Assembly (NCBI GenBank): GCA_903895855.1 | Contig: CAITVN010000100.1 | Location: forward strand, 1-34,177 | Length of the DNA stretch: 34,177 bases | Reading direction: 5' to 3' | Origin: Oligoflexia bacterium | GTDB taxonomy: Bacteria; Bdellovibrionota; UBA1018 | Shown here: piece by piece, positions 24,633-33,125 of the stretch | Position numbering within the stretch: the first letter of the stretch is position 1 | Layout: every line of letters starts with the position of its first letter | The notes under the pieces: generated by a model | The model's database searches: none | Told to the model about the DNA's origin: nothing | What the model saw: the letters and a program-made list of their open reading frames with translations, nothing else | Translations under genes and position numbers: made by a program

Positions 24633-26066
24633 ATGAATCTCAAAACTAATTTAATTGGACTCGCTCTCACCTCATACCTCATTGCGGCCTGTGGCACTCC
24701 GCTTGAGTTTCCTTCAGACTCAGCTAGTTCAGGATCAGGGTCTACGGCCGATGAGGCAACGACCGCGCCGATCGCCAGCAGCCCCTGGAAACGATTTGCC
24801 TACTCGACGGTTGCTAATCAATACGCTGACATCGTCACCGTCAGGTCTGATATCGTCGGCAATGTCGTTGTTATCGGTGACACGAACACGAACCTTCGTG
24901 GCAATACGCTGTCTGGCACGAAAGACGTGATCATACAGAAATACAGCCCAAGTGGTGAGTTACTCTTCACCAAACAATATGGCGTGGCCGGCGGAAGTTG
25001 GAGTGGCGCAAAAATCTACACCGACAGTCATCAAAATATTTACGCTGGTATGACGCTCACACTGAAAGATCTCGACGGTAATAGCATCAGTAATAACGTA
25101 GGTGTGGTCAGAAAACTCGACAAAGAGGGCACTCAACTTTGGGTAAAACAACTCACCAATGGTGGCACGGCAGCAGGGTACGTCAGCATCACCGGTGTCG
25201 TTGGTGATAACGACGGAAATGCCTATGTTTCTGGCGTTTTTCAGGGCGGAATTGAAGGCACCGCCGCGACTGGCACCACCGATGGATTCTTGCTCAAACT
25301 GAATACGACAGGGGCAATTGAGTGGCAAAAAACATTTGGGCAAGCCTCGAAAACTTTCAGCATTTATCACCTGAGTCTATCGAGTACTGGCCTCATTTTG
25401 GTACCTGGCCAGACATCAATGGACATCAGTTCGAGCGGGTACGTCAGCAGTAGCCCGTTTCTCATGCAGTACGATAGTAGCGGTAATCAAGTTCACCTCA
25501 CCCACTTAGGCTCAACCAACAGCAATAAAAATGTCGGTACGATGGGTCGAGTGGTCGAAGGCTCAGACGGTAGTCTCTACGGGTGCGGAATCACGAGCAC
25601 GCCTGATTTCAACGGCCTCACTTCGATCGGAACCACCGACATTATCTTTTATAAGTTTACAAAGGCAGGAGAACTCGTTTGGGTAAACCGCCATGGCCAG
25701 TCAGGCGTAGAAGTCTTCGACGCCCCCGAGTGCCTAGCGATCGGCAAAGGCGATCGACTCTATTCGACAGGAACACAAAACGGCACCTTCGCGAACAATG
25801 CTCTCATTGGCACCAAAGACGTGTGGATTGCTGAACTGTCGAGTACTGACGGATCACTCGTCAAGAGCCACTCTTTTGGAATTGCCGGCGCCACCATCGG
25901 CCGCTACACAGTCGATGCCGACAGAAGTGGTAATCTTTACACTTCGTTTTCATTTAGCTTTAGCTTCATGGGGCACACTCTAGTCGGAACAAAAGCCGCT
26001 CTTGTAGGTAGAACTTCGCTCGATACCCCATTTTCAACGCTTGAGGCACTGCCTTACGTCGAGTAG
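24633..26066 (+). CDS. Lipoprotein with SBBP-type beta-propeller repeats
   Basis: A 477-residue protein starting at ATG 24633 with GGAG 9 bases upstream; an earlier frame start at 24555 lies inside the OmpA gene and is not used. The lipobox LIAAC (Cys about residue 22) marks a lipoprotein. After a Ser/Gly-rich spacer, a repeat of about 50-60 residues recurs roughly seven times. Typical elements are DxxGNVYVSG-like turns, GTKDVIIQKYSPSGEL and GTTDGFLLKLNTTGAIEWQK. This is the SBBP beta-propeller pattern. It probably forms a surface or periplasmic propeller used for binding. No catalytic motif is seen. It sits behind the OmpA-family gene. Confidence 0.85.
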   Translation: MNLKTNLIGLALTSYLIAACGTPLEFPSDSASSGSGSTADEATTAPIASSPWKRFAYSTVANQYADIVTVRSDIVGNVVVIGDTNTNLRGNTLSGTKDVIIQKYSPSGELLFTKQYGVAGGSWSGAKIYTDSHQNIYAGMTLTLKDLDGNSISNNVGVVRKLDKEGTQLWVKQLTNGGTAAGYVSITGVVGDNDGNAYVSGVFQGGIEGTAATGTTDGFLLKLNTTGAIEWQKTFGQASKTFSIYHLSLSSTGLILVPGQTSMDISSSGYVSSSPFLMQYDSSGNQVHLTHLGSTNSNKNVGTMGRVVEGSDGSLYGCGITSTPDFNGLTSIGTTDIIFYKFTKAGELVWVNRHGQSGVEVFDAPECLAIGKGDRLYSTGTQNGTFANNALIGTKDVWIAELSSTDGSLVKSHSFGIAGATIGRYTVDADRSGNLYTSFSFSFSFMGHTLVGTKAALVGRTSLDTPFSTLEALPYVE

Positions 26067-26090
26067 TTTGTTTCGCTCAATCATTAGCGC

Positions 26091-26888
26091 TTAAGCCTGG
26101 TTCTTCACGAACTCTAAACAGCTCAATTTAAAATCAAACTTCGCATGAGAAAAATTTTGCATCTGTCGTCGAACTTCGTGAGTGAGTTCAAGGCGAAATG
26201 CAATCACTGCGTCGGCACTGAGCCTATTTTCAAAATGAAGTACCCGCGACTGCGACAGAATATGCCCCGTTAGCTCGTCTGGAGTGAGTTCGATCAGCAT
26301 TTTAGGTTTGATCTCGGTTAGTAGCTGAAATCCATTTTCATAAGAAAACTCAGCGGTCAGCGCTTTGAGGGTTCCGCGGGGTTTTTGATCAGGCGCTTTC
26401 CAGTGCAAGTTAAATTGCCTTCTAATCCATTCATTCAGGCTCGGCAGTTCAATTGCTTTTGGAAACTGATATTCAAATATCCGAATGACCCCATGTGGTC
26501 GCAAGACGCGTTTGAATTCGCGAGCAGTAGGTAGTGGCTCCATCCAGTGAAATGCCGACCCCACAACGATTGCATCGACCGAACTGGCGTCTAACTGCGT
26601 GTTTTCTCCACTTCCACGGACCCACTCAATTTTGTTTCTAAATTCTTGGGCTGTCAGCAATTCGCCGACGCGCAACATCTCAGGATCTGTATCAATAGCT
26701 ACGACCCTTGCCTCACCCATCTCCCGCAAGAGAGACACCGCAGAATGCCCCATCCCACATCCGACGTCGGCGATACAAAAGGGTTTGCAGGCTCCTCGAG
26801 TCAGGAGCAAGTCTGAAAGTCCCGAGAAAACCTCTGCTGGATAATAGGGACGATAGCGCTGATAAAAATCGGGATTGAAGCGGCTCAC
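26091..26888 (-). CDS. SAM-dependent class I methyltransferase
   Basis: A protein of 265 residues. Motif I IADVGCGMGHSA binds S-adenosylmethionine. Motif II has acidic VVAIDTDPEML, and the post-motif region has SVDAIVVGSAFHWME as in Methyltransf_11 proteins. The start MSRFNPDFYQRYRPYYP is typical of that family. I chose GTG 26888, which shares its G with the stop codon of the upstream gene (TAGTG), rather than TTG 26903. The substrate is unknown. Translational coupling to the zinc-ribbon-like protein suggests a shared pathway. Confidence 0.85.
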   Translation of the reverse strand: MSRFNPDFYQRYRPYYPAEVFSGLSDLLLTRGACKPFCIADVGCGMGHSAVSLLREMGEARVVAIDTDPEMLRVGELLTAQEFRNKIEWVRGSGENTQLDASSVDAIVVGSAFHWMEPLPTAREFKRVLRPHGVIRIFEYQFPKAIELPSLNEWIRRQFNLHWKAPDQKPRGTLKALTAEFSYENGFQLLTEIKPKMLIELTPDELTGHILSQSRVLHFENRLSADAVIAFRLELTHEVRRQMQNFSHAKFDFKLSCLEFVKNQA

Positions 26889-27715
26889 TAAACCCGAGCC
26901 CAAAAAATAGCGTCAGGAATATTGAGAGTTTTGAGGAGAGTGGACTCGACCGAAGAGCCTACCCCAACAAATTCAAAGTCGTCTGGCTTCAAGAAAGGAT
27001 GAGCCAAGTATCGAGTGTGAGGTTCGTCTAAAAAAGAAAAGACCTGATTTTCATAACCCTTTTGACGACTTCGAACCGTGATTCGCGGAGGCGCTGATCG
27101 CTCATCGGGGCTCCACTTGCAATGAGACAATATTTTCTTAGACAGAGCAAACGGGCTTCGGTCTACCGTTCGCACAACATCAATGAATTGCGGAATGACG
27201 AGACTTGCCTCAGGTGGGTGATTCGAAGAAACACTGCAAATCAAAGCCCGTGGATAAACAGAACCGTCAATGGTGGTGACCGAGCACGCCGCAAAGTACC
27301 CCTTCGTACCTTTCAACTCAAACACTTCTGTTTCTGGAATTCTCGCCAAGTGTTTTTCAAGTTCAGAACTCATTTTTGCTGGCGGCTTATCTTTTGACCA
27401 CCAGCGCACCAAGAAATTCGCCCACTCCGAAGCAATGCTTCGAATGAAATGCTGGCCAGCCACATCTGATAGCCAGTTCTGATGACAGAATGAACACTGC
27501 CACATTCGTCCATTTAAACAATCGGGGTGTTCTTTCATCTCAACTACTGAACCCGAATCGTTCCAGTCTGGAGACATTTTTTCGTTGGGGTACCACCTTC
27601 GGTGCTTGAGTGAAGTGAACCCGCAATACTTGCAGTCGACTTTAGACATGTGCTTAAGCTTACTTGAGTCGAAGCCAGTTTCAAGCTCAAAGGATTGACC
27701 CCCACTGAGGCTCAC
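26888..27715 (-). CDS. Protein with two CxxC zinc-binding knuckles, function unknown
   Basis: A 275-residue protein. CKYCGF and CSFCHQNW, about 45 residues apart, form a likely zinc ribbon. The rest is a mixed alpha/beta domain with no family I recognise. GTG 27715 gives the full frame; ATG 27649 (MSKVDCKYCGF) is an attractive alternative just before the first knuckle, but neither has a strong Shine-Dalgarno. It overlaps the methyltransferase gene by one base and is divergent from the large repeat lipoprotein. The 167 bases between include an AT-rich stretch and an ATTGC...GCAAT inverted repeat near 27786. Confidence 0.7.
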   Translation of the reverse strand: MSLSGGQSFELETGFDSSKLKHMSKVDCKYCGFTSLKHRRWYPNEKMSPDWNDSGSVVEMKEHPDCLNGRMWQCSFCHQNWLSDVAGQHFIRSIASEWANFLVRWWSKDKPPAKMSSELEKHLARIPETEVFELKGTKGYFAACSVTTIDGSVYPRALICSVSSNHPPEASLVIPQFIDVVRTVDRSPFALSKKILSHCKWSPDERSAPPRITVRSRQKGYENQVFSFLDEPHTRYLAHPFLKPDDFEFVGVGSSVESTLLKTLNIPDAIFWARV

Positions 27716-27882
27716 TAATTAGCTCACTATTTTTTTGAAAAAACTAAACTTATTTTTCTGACACTTCATGAAAAAAGTAAAATATTGCACGTTGAGCGCA
27801 ATACAGAATGCTAATTGACTCGACGTGTCATTAAAAGTTAGAGCCATCACAACGCAAATGTAAGCCAACAAAAGGACAAGTC

Positions 27883-30387
27883 ATGATGCCCTCATTTAGA
27901 CATTACCTTCAATTGACCGCCACCGTCGCTGCACTGTTGGCATCGGCGCATTTCACTCTTGGATGCAATGAAAATACCGACTCAACCGGTAAACCAGCAC
28001 AGCCTTCACTCTATTTTAAAGTCAATAACCAATCAAAGAGCAGAGCTTCATTGAACGAAACCCCTATGCTCACCTCAAGTACAATTGATGTCGAAGTGAT
28101 CAACCAAGGCAACATCGACGCAGTATTCAGTGACCTCGCTAGCGACATGAGTGCAGTGACATCGCCTTTTGCTATTTCGGGCGAAGGCACTGCATACCCG
28201 TGCTCGGCGGCTATTCCGATTGAACCGACCGAAAGCTGTTGGCTGAGAATCACTTTCAACCCGAATTACATTAAGCAAGACACCTGGTACTCAGAAAAAC
28301 TTGAGCTACATTACATTTCAAGCGCCGACGCAAAAGACCCCGCCAGCGCAAAAATCTTTTCGTCATCACTCGATATCGACGCGAGGGCAATCAGATTACT
28401 GCCACGGCTTGAATTTTATGTGGGCAATGCAACACAAGTCGACTTTAGCTTCGTGCCAGTGCTGACCAATAAATCATTGCCAGTGAAGGTAACGAATACC
28501 GGAAAGTCAGGCGCCATTCTCGGAGACATTACAAACGATGAACTCTCTTTGAGCTCGCCATTTAACCTCGAAACCCCAGATTCAGCACCGGCCTGCACCT
28601 CTCAAATGCACTTAGCGGTCAATCAAAGTTGCTGGCTCAAAATTTCATTCAGCCCACAGTCAGTCGACTATTTTGACCAAAGACTCACACTCTATTACAC
28701 AGCTGAAATAGACGAAAATGCACCCGCACCAAATGACGTATTTACGGCTAATCTATTTGTTAGCGGCATTGGTAAATTAGACTGTAGCTTAAGCCCTATT
28801 CTACAAGATGCATTTAGCAAAGGCACCGAAGCAGCTAACGCAAAAATGGCAGACGAAATCACACAAGGCACTAATGAAGGCGCCGCATTGACTTACGAGC
28901 AAGGAGTATCAAAGGGGTATAGCGATGGCTACAAATCAACCTACGACCCCGCGTACAATGGCATCAATGGTTACGACAAAGGCTACGCCGAAGGATTCAG
29001 TAACGGCCTCAGTTCTGGAAAAACAGACATCTCAAGTTGCAACCAAGGTACCTTAGCCGGACAAAAAGAAGGCTACGCAGCTGGCTCTAACGACGGCGAC
29101 TACGACGGCTATCAAGATGGATATGCACAAGGAAAACCGGCAGGCAGCACCATTGGCGCAACCGACGGACTGGCTGCTGGCATCTACCAAGGAAAAATAG
29201 ACGGAACCACCGAAGGCACAAAAGACGCTGACACTAAAGGCTACAACTCGGGCAATTCTGCAGGCAACTCAGACGGCTACGATGACGGAAATCTATTAGG
29301 GTATCCAGACGGCTATTCTGCCGGAGAGTCTGCCTGTATGGCAACCAATACTGGAGGCTCGGGCTCGGGGTCACGGTTCTTTATGTCGACGAGAAATGCG
29401 ATCACCCAGCCGTTAATTGATGGCTGTTACAATCAAGGCTATCAAAAAAAATACAGTGATCAACCCTATTGGGATGCCTACAAAGCTGCCCGCGCTGCGA
29501 ATGATCAGTACCAAGAAGGTTACAAAGAAGGACTCAACACTGGCAAAAATCAAGGCACAACTGACGGCACGGCAAAAGGGTACACAGACGGCAAAGACAA
29601 AGGTAAGAGCGACGGTTTCGAAACTGGTGCCTCAGAAATTTTCAAAACCTGTTCGGCGAACGCCTACCCAGTAGGATACACCGATGGCTATGCAAACTCA
29701 TACAATCCTGCCAGTAAAAAAGGCTACGATGCCGGGTATGCCGACGGCTATAACGTCTCTTATGACCTACAGTATGAAGTCGGACACAGCAAAGGGTACA
29801 AAACGACCTACAGCAGCGCCTATGATGGCGCGTACGACGCCAACTACTCTGAGGGTTACACCGCCGGTTATAACGAAGGGTTTAAGAGCGGATATGACTT
29901 TGGGTACGGAAATGGCTACGATGACGGTTACAACAGCCTTTGCACCGGATATTATAGCATGTCGCCTGTTCCGGCGCCGATGTTTGAGGTGATGACAAAA
30001 AGAGTTCCGACCCCTCGAATGATCAGCGATGCAAAACTGAGAGCGAAATTTTTAACCCGAACAAGCACGAAAACGAATTCACAAAAAACTTCAAAGTCTA
30101 CGAAACGCACAGAAAACCTCAAAACAATTTCACAATTCGGAGTGGGCGAAAACTGGTATACTGAAAAGAGCATCACCAGCCGCAAACTGGGGCAGACTGT
30201 AGCGACTGGCTTCGATCACTTTATCGCCTCGCGACTTTCGCCATCGATGACTGAGTCGATGTCCGACGACGGTTACGACAGAGTTCAAAGTTTCCGTGGT
30301 TTGCACAACAAAAAATCGCTTCGCTCGCAACTCAAGATAGATACTTTTCTTAAGCAAGGCTTAAACATTAAACACCTGAGGCACTAA
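27883..30387 (+). CDS. Large lipoprotein with two Ig-like domains and a long G-x-x-x / GY repeat
   Basis: An 834-residue protein. The signal peptide ends in FTLGC (Cys about 28), a plausible if imperfect lipobox. Two similar domains of about 130 residues (about 42-170 and 173-303) each contain the order VxNxG...SPF...C...SCWL+I-F-P, resembling the Ig-like 'choice-of-anchor D' type. From about residue 306 to 690 the chain is dominated by Gly every fourth residue, mostly as GYxDGYxxGY, GxxxG and related units (see separate repeat). After that comes a basic, Ser/Thr/Lys-rich tail of about 140 residues. AGGA lies 6 bases before ATG 27883; a second ATG follows directly. It is probably an exposed surface protein. 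The repeat resembles the deca-Gx3 pattern of the Yae1 family, but function is unknown. Confidence 0.85.
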   Translation: MMPSFRHYLQLTATVAALLASAHFTLGCNENTDSTGKPAQPSLYFKVNNQSKSRASLNETPMLTSSTIDVEVINQGNIDAVFSDLASDMSAVTSPFAISGEGTAYPCSAAIPIEPTESCWLRITFNPNYIKQDTWYSEKLELHYISSADAKDPASAKIFSSSLDIDARAIRLLPRLEFYVGNATQVDFSFVPVLTNKSLPVKVTNTGKSGAILGDITNDELSLSSPFNLETPDSAPACTSQMHLAVNQSCWLKISFSPQSVDYFDQRLTLYYTAEIDENAPAPNDVFTANLFVSGIGKLDCSLSPILQDAFSKGTEAANAKMADEITQGTNEGAALTYEQGVSKGYSDGYKSTYDPAYNGINGYDKGYAEGFSNGLSSGKTDISSCNQGTLAGQKEGYAAGSNDGDYDGYQDGYAQGKPAGSTIGATDGLAAGIYQGKIDGTTEGTKDADTKGYNSGNSAGNSDGYDDGNLLGYPDGYSAGESACMATNTGGSGSGSRFFMSTRNAITQPLIDGCYNQGYQKKYSDQPYWDAYKAARAANDQYQEGYKEGLNTGKNQGTTDGTAKGYTDGKDKGKSDGFETGASEIFKTCSANAYPVGYTDGYANSYNPASKKGYDAGYADGYNVSYDLQYEVGHSKGYKTTYSSAYDGAYDANYSEGYTAGYNEGFKSGYDFGYGNGYDDGYNSLCTGYYSMSPVPAPMFEVMTKRVPTPRMISDAKLRAKFLTRTSTKTNSQKTSKSTKRTENLKTISQFGVGENWYTEKSITSRKLGQTVATGFDHFIASRLSPSMTESMSDDGYDRVQSFRGLHNKKSLRSQLKIDTFLKQGLNIKHLRH
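28798..29952 (+). repeat. 12-base-periodic tract encoding the G-x-x-x / GY repeats
   Basis: Within the lipoprotein gene, codons for Gly (often followed by Tyr) recur every four codons for almost 400 residues. The tract is interrupted about 29330-29500 by a Ser/Gly linker and a non-repeat segment. Asp or Glu commonly precedes the Gly (DGY, EGY). The DNA copies are not identical to one another, so the repeat is old or kept by protein selection rather than by recent slippage. Confidence 0.8.
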
Positions 30388-30495
30388 TTACCAAGAACTT
30401 TCGCATCGATTTGGTCCATGTCAAAAGATTTTCAATCGTAAATTCTCGAGCACCGGCGTTGCAGCTGGCTGAGTTAATGATTACCGTCGAAAGAA

Positions 30496-30524
30496 TTGAC
30501 AATTTAGGTGTCCGAACGTAGTCT
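30496..30524 (+). promoter_or_regulatory. Candidate promoter for the proline dehydrogenase operon
   Basis: A perfect TTGACA (30496-30501) is followed after 17 bases by TAGTCT (30519-30524), a mediocre -10. Transcription would begin about 65 bases before ATG 30598, which has AAAGGA upstream. No terminator for the preceding gene is evident in the same gap. Confidence 0.35.
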
Positions 30525-30597
30525 ACCTTATAAGCGATTTGCCCCACGTTTTGTTCACTAGCAATAGCTAACAACAGAGCAGTAACAAAAGGATCCC

Positions 30598-31494
30598 ATG
30601 TTAAAAAATCTCATTTCAAAGGCATTGCCTTACATCCCAAAGAACCTTGTTCATGTTTTTGCTCAAAGATATGTCGCAGGTGAAACTCTCGAAGACGGTC
30701 TAAAAGTTGTTGAAGGGCTGAACACAAAAGATATTTGGGCAACGATGGATCTTTTAGGTGAGTTCGTCAGTGACCGATCCCGCGCAGACGCCGCGACCCA
30801 AGCGGCACTCGAAAATCTTGATGCCATTCACAAGCGTCAGTTGCGCTCTGGAATTTCAACCAAACTCACCTCTCAGGGGTTAGATATCGACGACGATTTT
30901 TGCTACGAAAATTTAAAGAAGTTAGTTGAAAAAGCAAAGCAAGTTGAGCGTTTTGTTCGAATCGACATGGAAAACTCACCCTACACTACTCGAACCTTGA
31001 ATCAGTATCGCAGATTACGCGCAGACGGGTTTACAAACACCGGCATCGTGCTTCAGGCCTACATGCGAAGAAGCGAAGACGATCTAAAATCGCTACTCGC
31101 ACTCAAACCCCCCGTAAGACTCTGCAAAGGCATTTATCGAGAAGATGCGGCCATTGCATTTAAGGGCCGTGAAGAGATTCAAGAGAACTACAAGAAACTA
31201 CTCAACTACATTTTCGACAATGGTTTTCATGCAGCCATTGCAACTCACGACGATGTGCTGCTTGATTTTGCGAGAGAGACGATCGCAAAGAGAAATCTTG
31301 CGAAAGACAGCTACGAATTTCAGATGCTTCTAGGCGTGAGAGACGCAATGCGCGACGAACTGGTCAAAGAAGGGCACCGCGTTCGAGTTTATGTTCCGTA
31401 TGGTGACGACTGGTATGGCTATTCAATTCGCAGACTCAAAGAAAACCCTGAGATAGCGGCCCATATCATGAAAGCGGTAATCACCCGCCAATAG
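30598..31494 (+). CDS. Proline dehydrogenase, monofunctional
   Basis: This enzyme oxidises L-proline to pyrroline-5-carboxylate with FAD. The 298-residue length fits the single-domain bacterial enzymes rather than the giant PutA. Family motifs are present: STKLTSQGLD, VRIDMENSPYT, RLCKGIYRE, IATHD, EFQMLLGV and the C-terminal RVYVPYGDDWYGYSIRRL with the double Arg that holds the substrate carboxylate. No P5C dehydrogenase gene is in the window, so the second step must be encoded elsewhere. AAAGGA precedes the ATG. A hybrid kinase follows after 23 bases, so they are probably co-transcribed. Confidence 0.93.
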   Translation: MLKNLISKALPYIPKNLVHVFAQRYVAGETLEDGLKVVEGLNTKDIWATMDLLGEFVSDRSRADAATQAALENLDAIHKRQLRSGISTKLTSQGLDIDDDFCYENLKKLVEKAKQVERFVRIDMENSPYTTRTLNQYRRLRADGFTNTGIVLQAYMRRSEDDLKSLLALKPPVRLCKGIYREDAAIAFKGREEIQENYKKLLNYIFDNGFHAAIATHDDVLLDFARETIAKRNLAKDSYEFQMLLGVRDAMRDELVKEGHRVRVYVPYGDDWYGYSIRRLKENPEIAAHIMKAVITRQ

Positions 31495-31517
31495 CATGAT
31501 CTGTGGAGACCTTCTGA

Positions 31518-32954
31518 ATGAGCAACTTAGACAAGAAACGATCTTTGGCCCTGATCTCAGTGGGGGTCGGCCTAAGTACTTGGATGATCGACTCATTATT
31601 TGATTTTTTCTTATTCAAAGAACATGCATTCACGAGCGAACTCATCTATCCCAGCGACAGAGAGCTAATCATTCGTTTGATGATCTCATTCACCTCTGGA
31701 ATCTTCAGCTATTTCTATTTAAAACTTAGGCAGGCCGGTCGTGTTTTGGCGGCCGAAATCACCGAACGCAAAAAGACAGAAAAGTTACTGAATGAATCAC
31801 GTGTAGCCGCAGAAAAAGCAAATCATGCTAAAGATGAGTTTTTGTCATTACTTTCTCACGAGCTGCGCACACCGCTCACCTCGATTTTGGGTTGGATTCA
31901 ATTGCTACGAATGGGAAACCTCAACGAAGAAAAAACTAAGCAGGGTCTTGAGGTAGTTGAAAAAAGCGCTATCACCCAGGGACAGTTAATTAATGACCTA
32001 TTAGATATTTCTAGAATTCAAGCAGGCAAACTGAATCTAGAAATTCAAGGGATTGATCCGAATGCAGTTATTTCTGCCGCAATTGATTCGACTCGAACGC
32101 TAGCTGCTGCCAAATCCATTCAAATTGAAACAATGGTTGATCCCACGATAAAAAAGATTTTTGCTGATCCGATGCGCCTTCAGCAAATCTTATGGAATCT
32201 CATCACTAACTCGATCAAGTTTTCGCCTCAAAAAGCGATGATTTGGATTAAGATAGATCGCATTGCGACCCCTAAAGGTGAGCACATTTGCATTCACGTG
32301 CGCGACAACGGAAAAGGAATTAAGCCAGAATTCTTGCCCATTATTTTTGATCGATTCAGCCAAGCAGATAGCACAACCACCCGAGCATACGGTGGCTTAG
32401 GATTGGGACTTGCGATCGTAAAAGAGCTGACTGAGATGCACGATGGAACCATTAAAGTAGAGAGTGAAGGTGAAGGCAAGGGCACTAGTTTTACCATTTG
32501 CCTTCCGACAAATCGTATTGCAGATCAAATTACACTAGAATCAGAACCACTGTTAGTGACAGAGCCAGAAATATCGCTACACGGCTTACGAATTCTTGTC
32601 GTCGAAGACGATTCAAGCTCAAGAGAAGTTCTTGATATTTTACTTCAATCGTTCGGTGCAGAAGTAATAGTAGCCGCATCCGCAAAAGAGGGATTGGAGA
32701 TTTTTGAAAGACTCAAGCCTGATGTCTTAGTGAGTGATATCACTATGCCTGTTGAAGATGGTTATAGCTTGATAGCGAAGATTAGAGCATTGAAATCCGA
32801 ACTGAGTAAAACTCCTGCGCTCGCACTCACTGCCTATGCTGGCGCAGAAGATATTCAACGAATGCTTCTCGCCGGTTTTCAGGCTCATTTGCCAAAACCC
32901 GCAGATACAAAGAAGTTGGTTCTGGCTATTTCTAGGCTAGTTGGTCGTAAATAA
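31518..32954 (+). CDS. Membrane hybrid sensor histidine kinase with receiver
   Basis: A 478-residue protein. Two hydrophobic helices lie at about residues 10-32 and 50-68, with a short loop between them. A linker ITERKKTE leads to HisKA SHELRTPLTSIL (His 114). The HATPase has NLITNSIKF, DNGKGI and GGLGLGLAIV. A C-terminal receiver has VVEDDSS, phospho-acceptor Asp in VSDITMP and Lys in LPKPAD. The kinase and receiver resemble those of the three-PAS hybrid kinase at 6478, but this one is membrane-anchored and lacks PAS domains. A histidine phosphotransfer partner must be elsewhere. Placement behind proline dehydrogenase hints at a link to nutrient status, which is inference only. Confidence 0.92.
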   Translation: MSNLDKKRSLALISVGVGLSTWMIDSLFDFFLFKEHAFTSELIYPSDRELIIRLMISFTSGIFSYFYLKLRQAGRVLAAEITERKKTEKLLNESRVAAEKANHAKDEFLSLLSHELRTPLTSILGWIQLLRMGNLNEEKTKQGLEVVEKSAITQGQLINDLLDISRIQAGKLNLEIQGIDPNAVISAAIDSTRTLAAAKSIQIETMVDPTIKKIFADPMRLQQILWNLITNSIKFSPQKAMIWIKIDRIATPKGEHICIHVRDNGKGIKPEFLPIIFDRFSQADSTTTRAYGGLGLGLAIVKELTEMHDGTIKVESEGEGKGTSFTICLPTNRIADQITLESEPLLVTEPEISLHGLRILVVEDDSSSREVLDILLQSFGAEVIVAASAKEGLEIFERLKPDVLVSDITMPVEDGYSLIAKIRALKSELSKTPALALTAYAGAEDIQRMLLAGFQAHLPKPADTKKLVLAISRLVGRK

Positions 32955-32960
32955 TACGAG

Positions 32961-33023
32961 TCGCCTCATAAAGATGTTACCAACACGAGTAAAACCACCT
33001 AAGCGGTGGATCATGCAAGAAGG
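32961..33023 (+). repeat. Copy 2 of the repeated hairpin element
   Basis: This 63-base copy matches 21456-21516. It begins six bases after the hybrid kinase stop codon. It has the same 19-mer tcataaagatgttaccaac, cctaagc and tggatcatgcaag. Its hairpin is CCACC (32995-32999), loop TAAGC, GGTGG (33005-33009). The stem bases differ from copy 1 in a compensating way. The frame through ATGCAAG stops after four codons (MQEG), and no HNH gene follows. Copy 2 thus stands alone. Confidence 0.7.
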
Positions 33024-33058
33024 CTAATCGAATGAGCATACACGCAAACGCCGCCATA

Positions 33059-33088
33059 TTGACACAACAGTAGCGCTTTTTTTCTAAG
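33059..33088 (+). promoter_or_regulatory. Candidate promoter for the exported caspase-like gene
   Basis: TTGACA (33059-33064) and TCTAAG (33083-33088) are 18 bases apart, placing the transcript start about 30 bases before ATG 33126. It lies directly downstream of the repeated element. Confidence 0.35.
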
Positions 33089-33125
33089 TAGATCGATTTT
33101 CGAGAGATTGGTAGACCTCATCACG

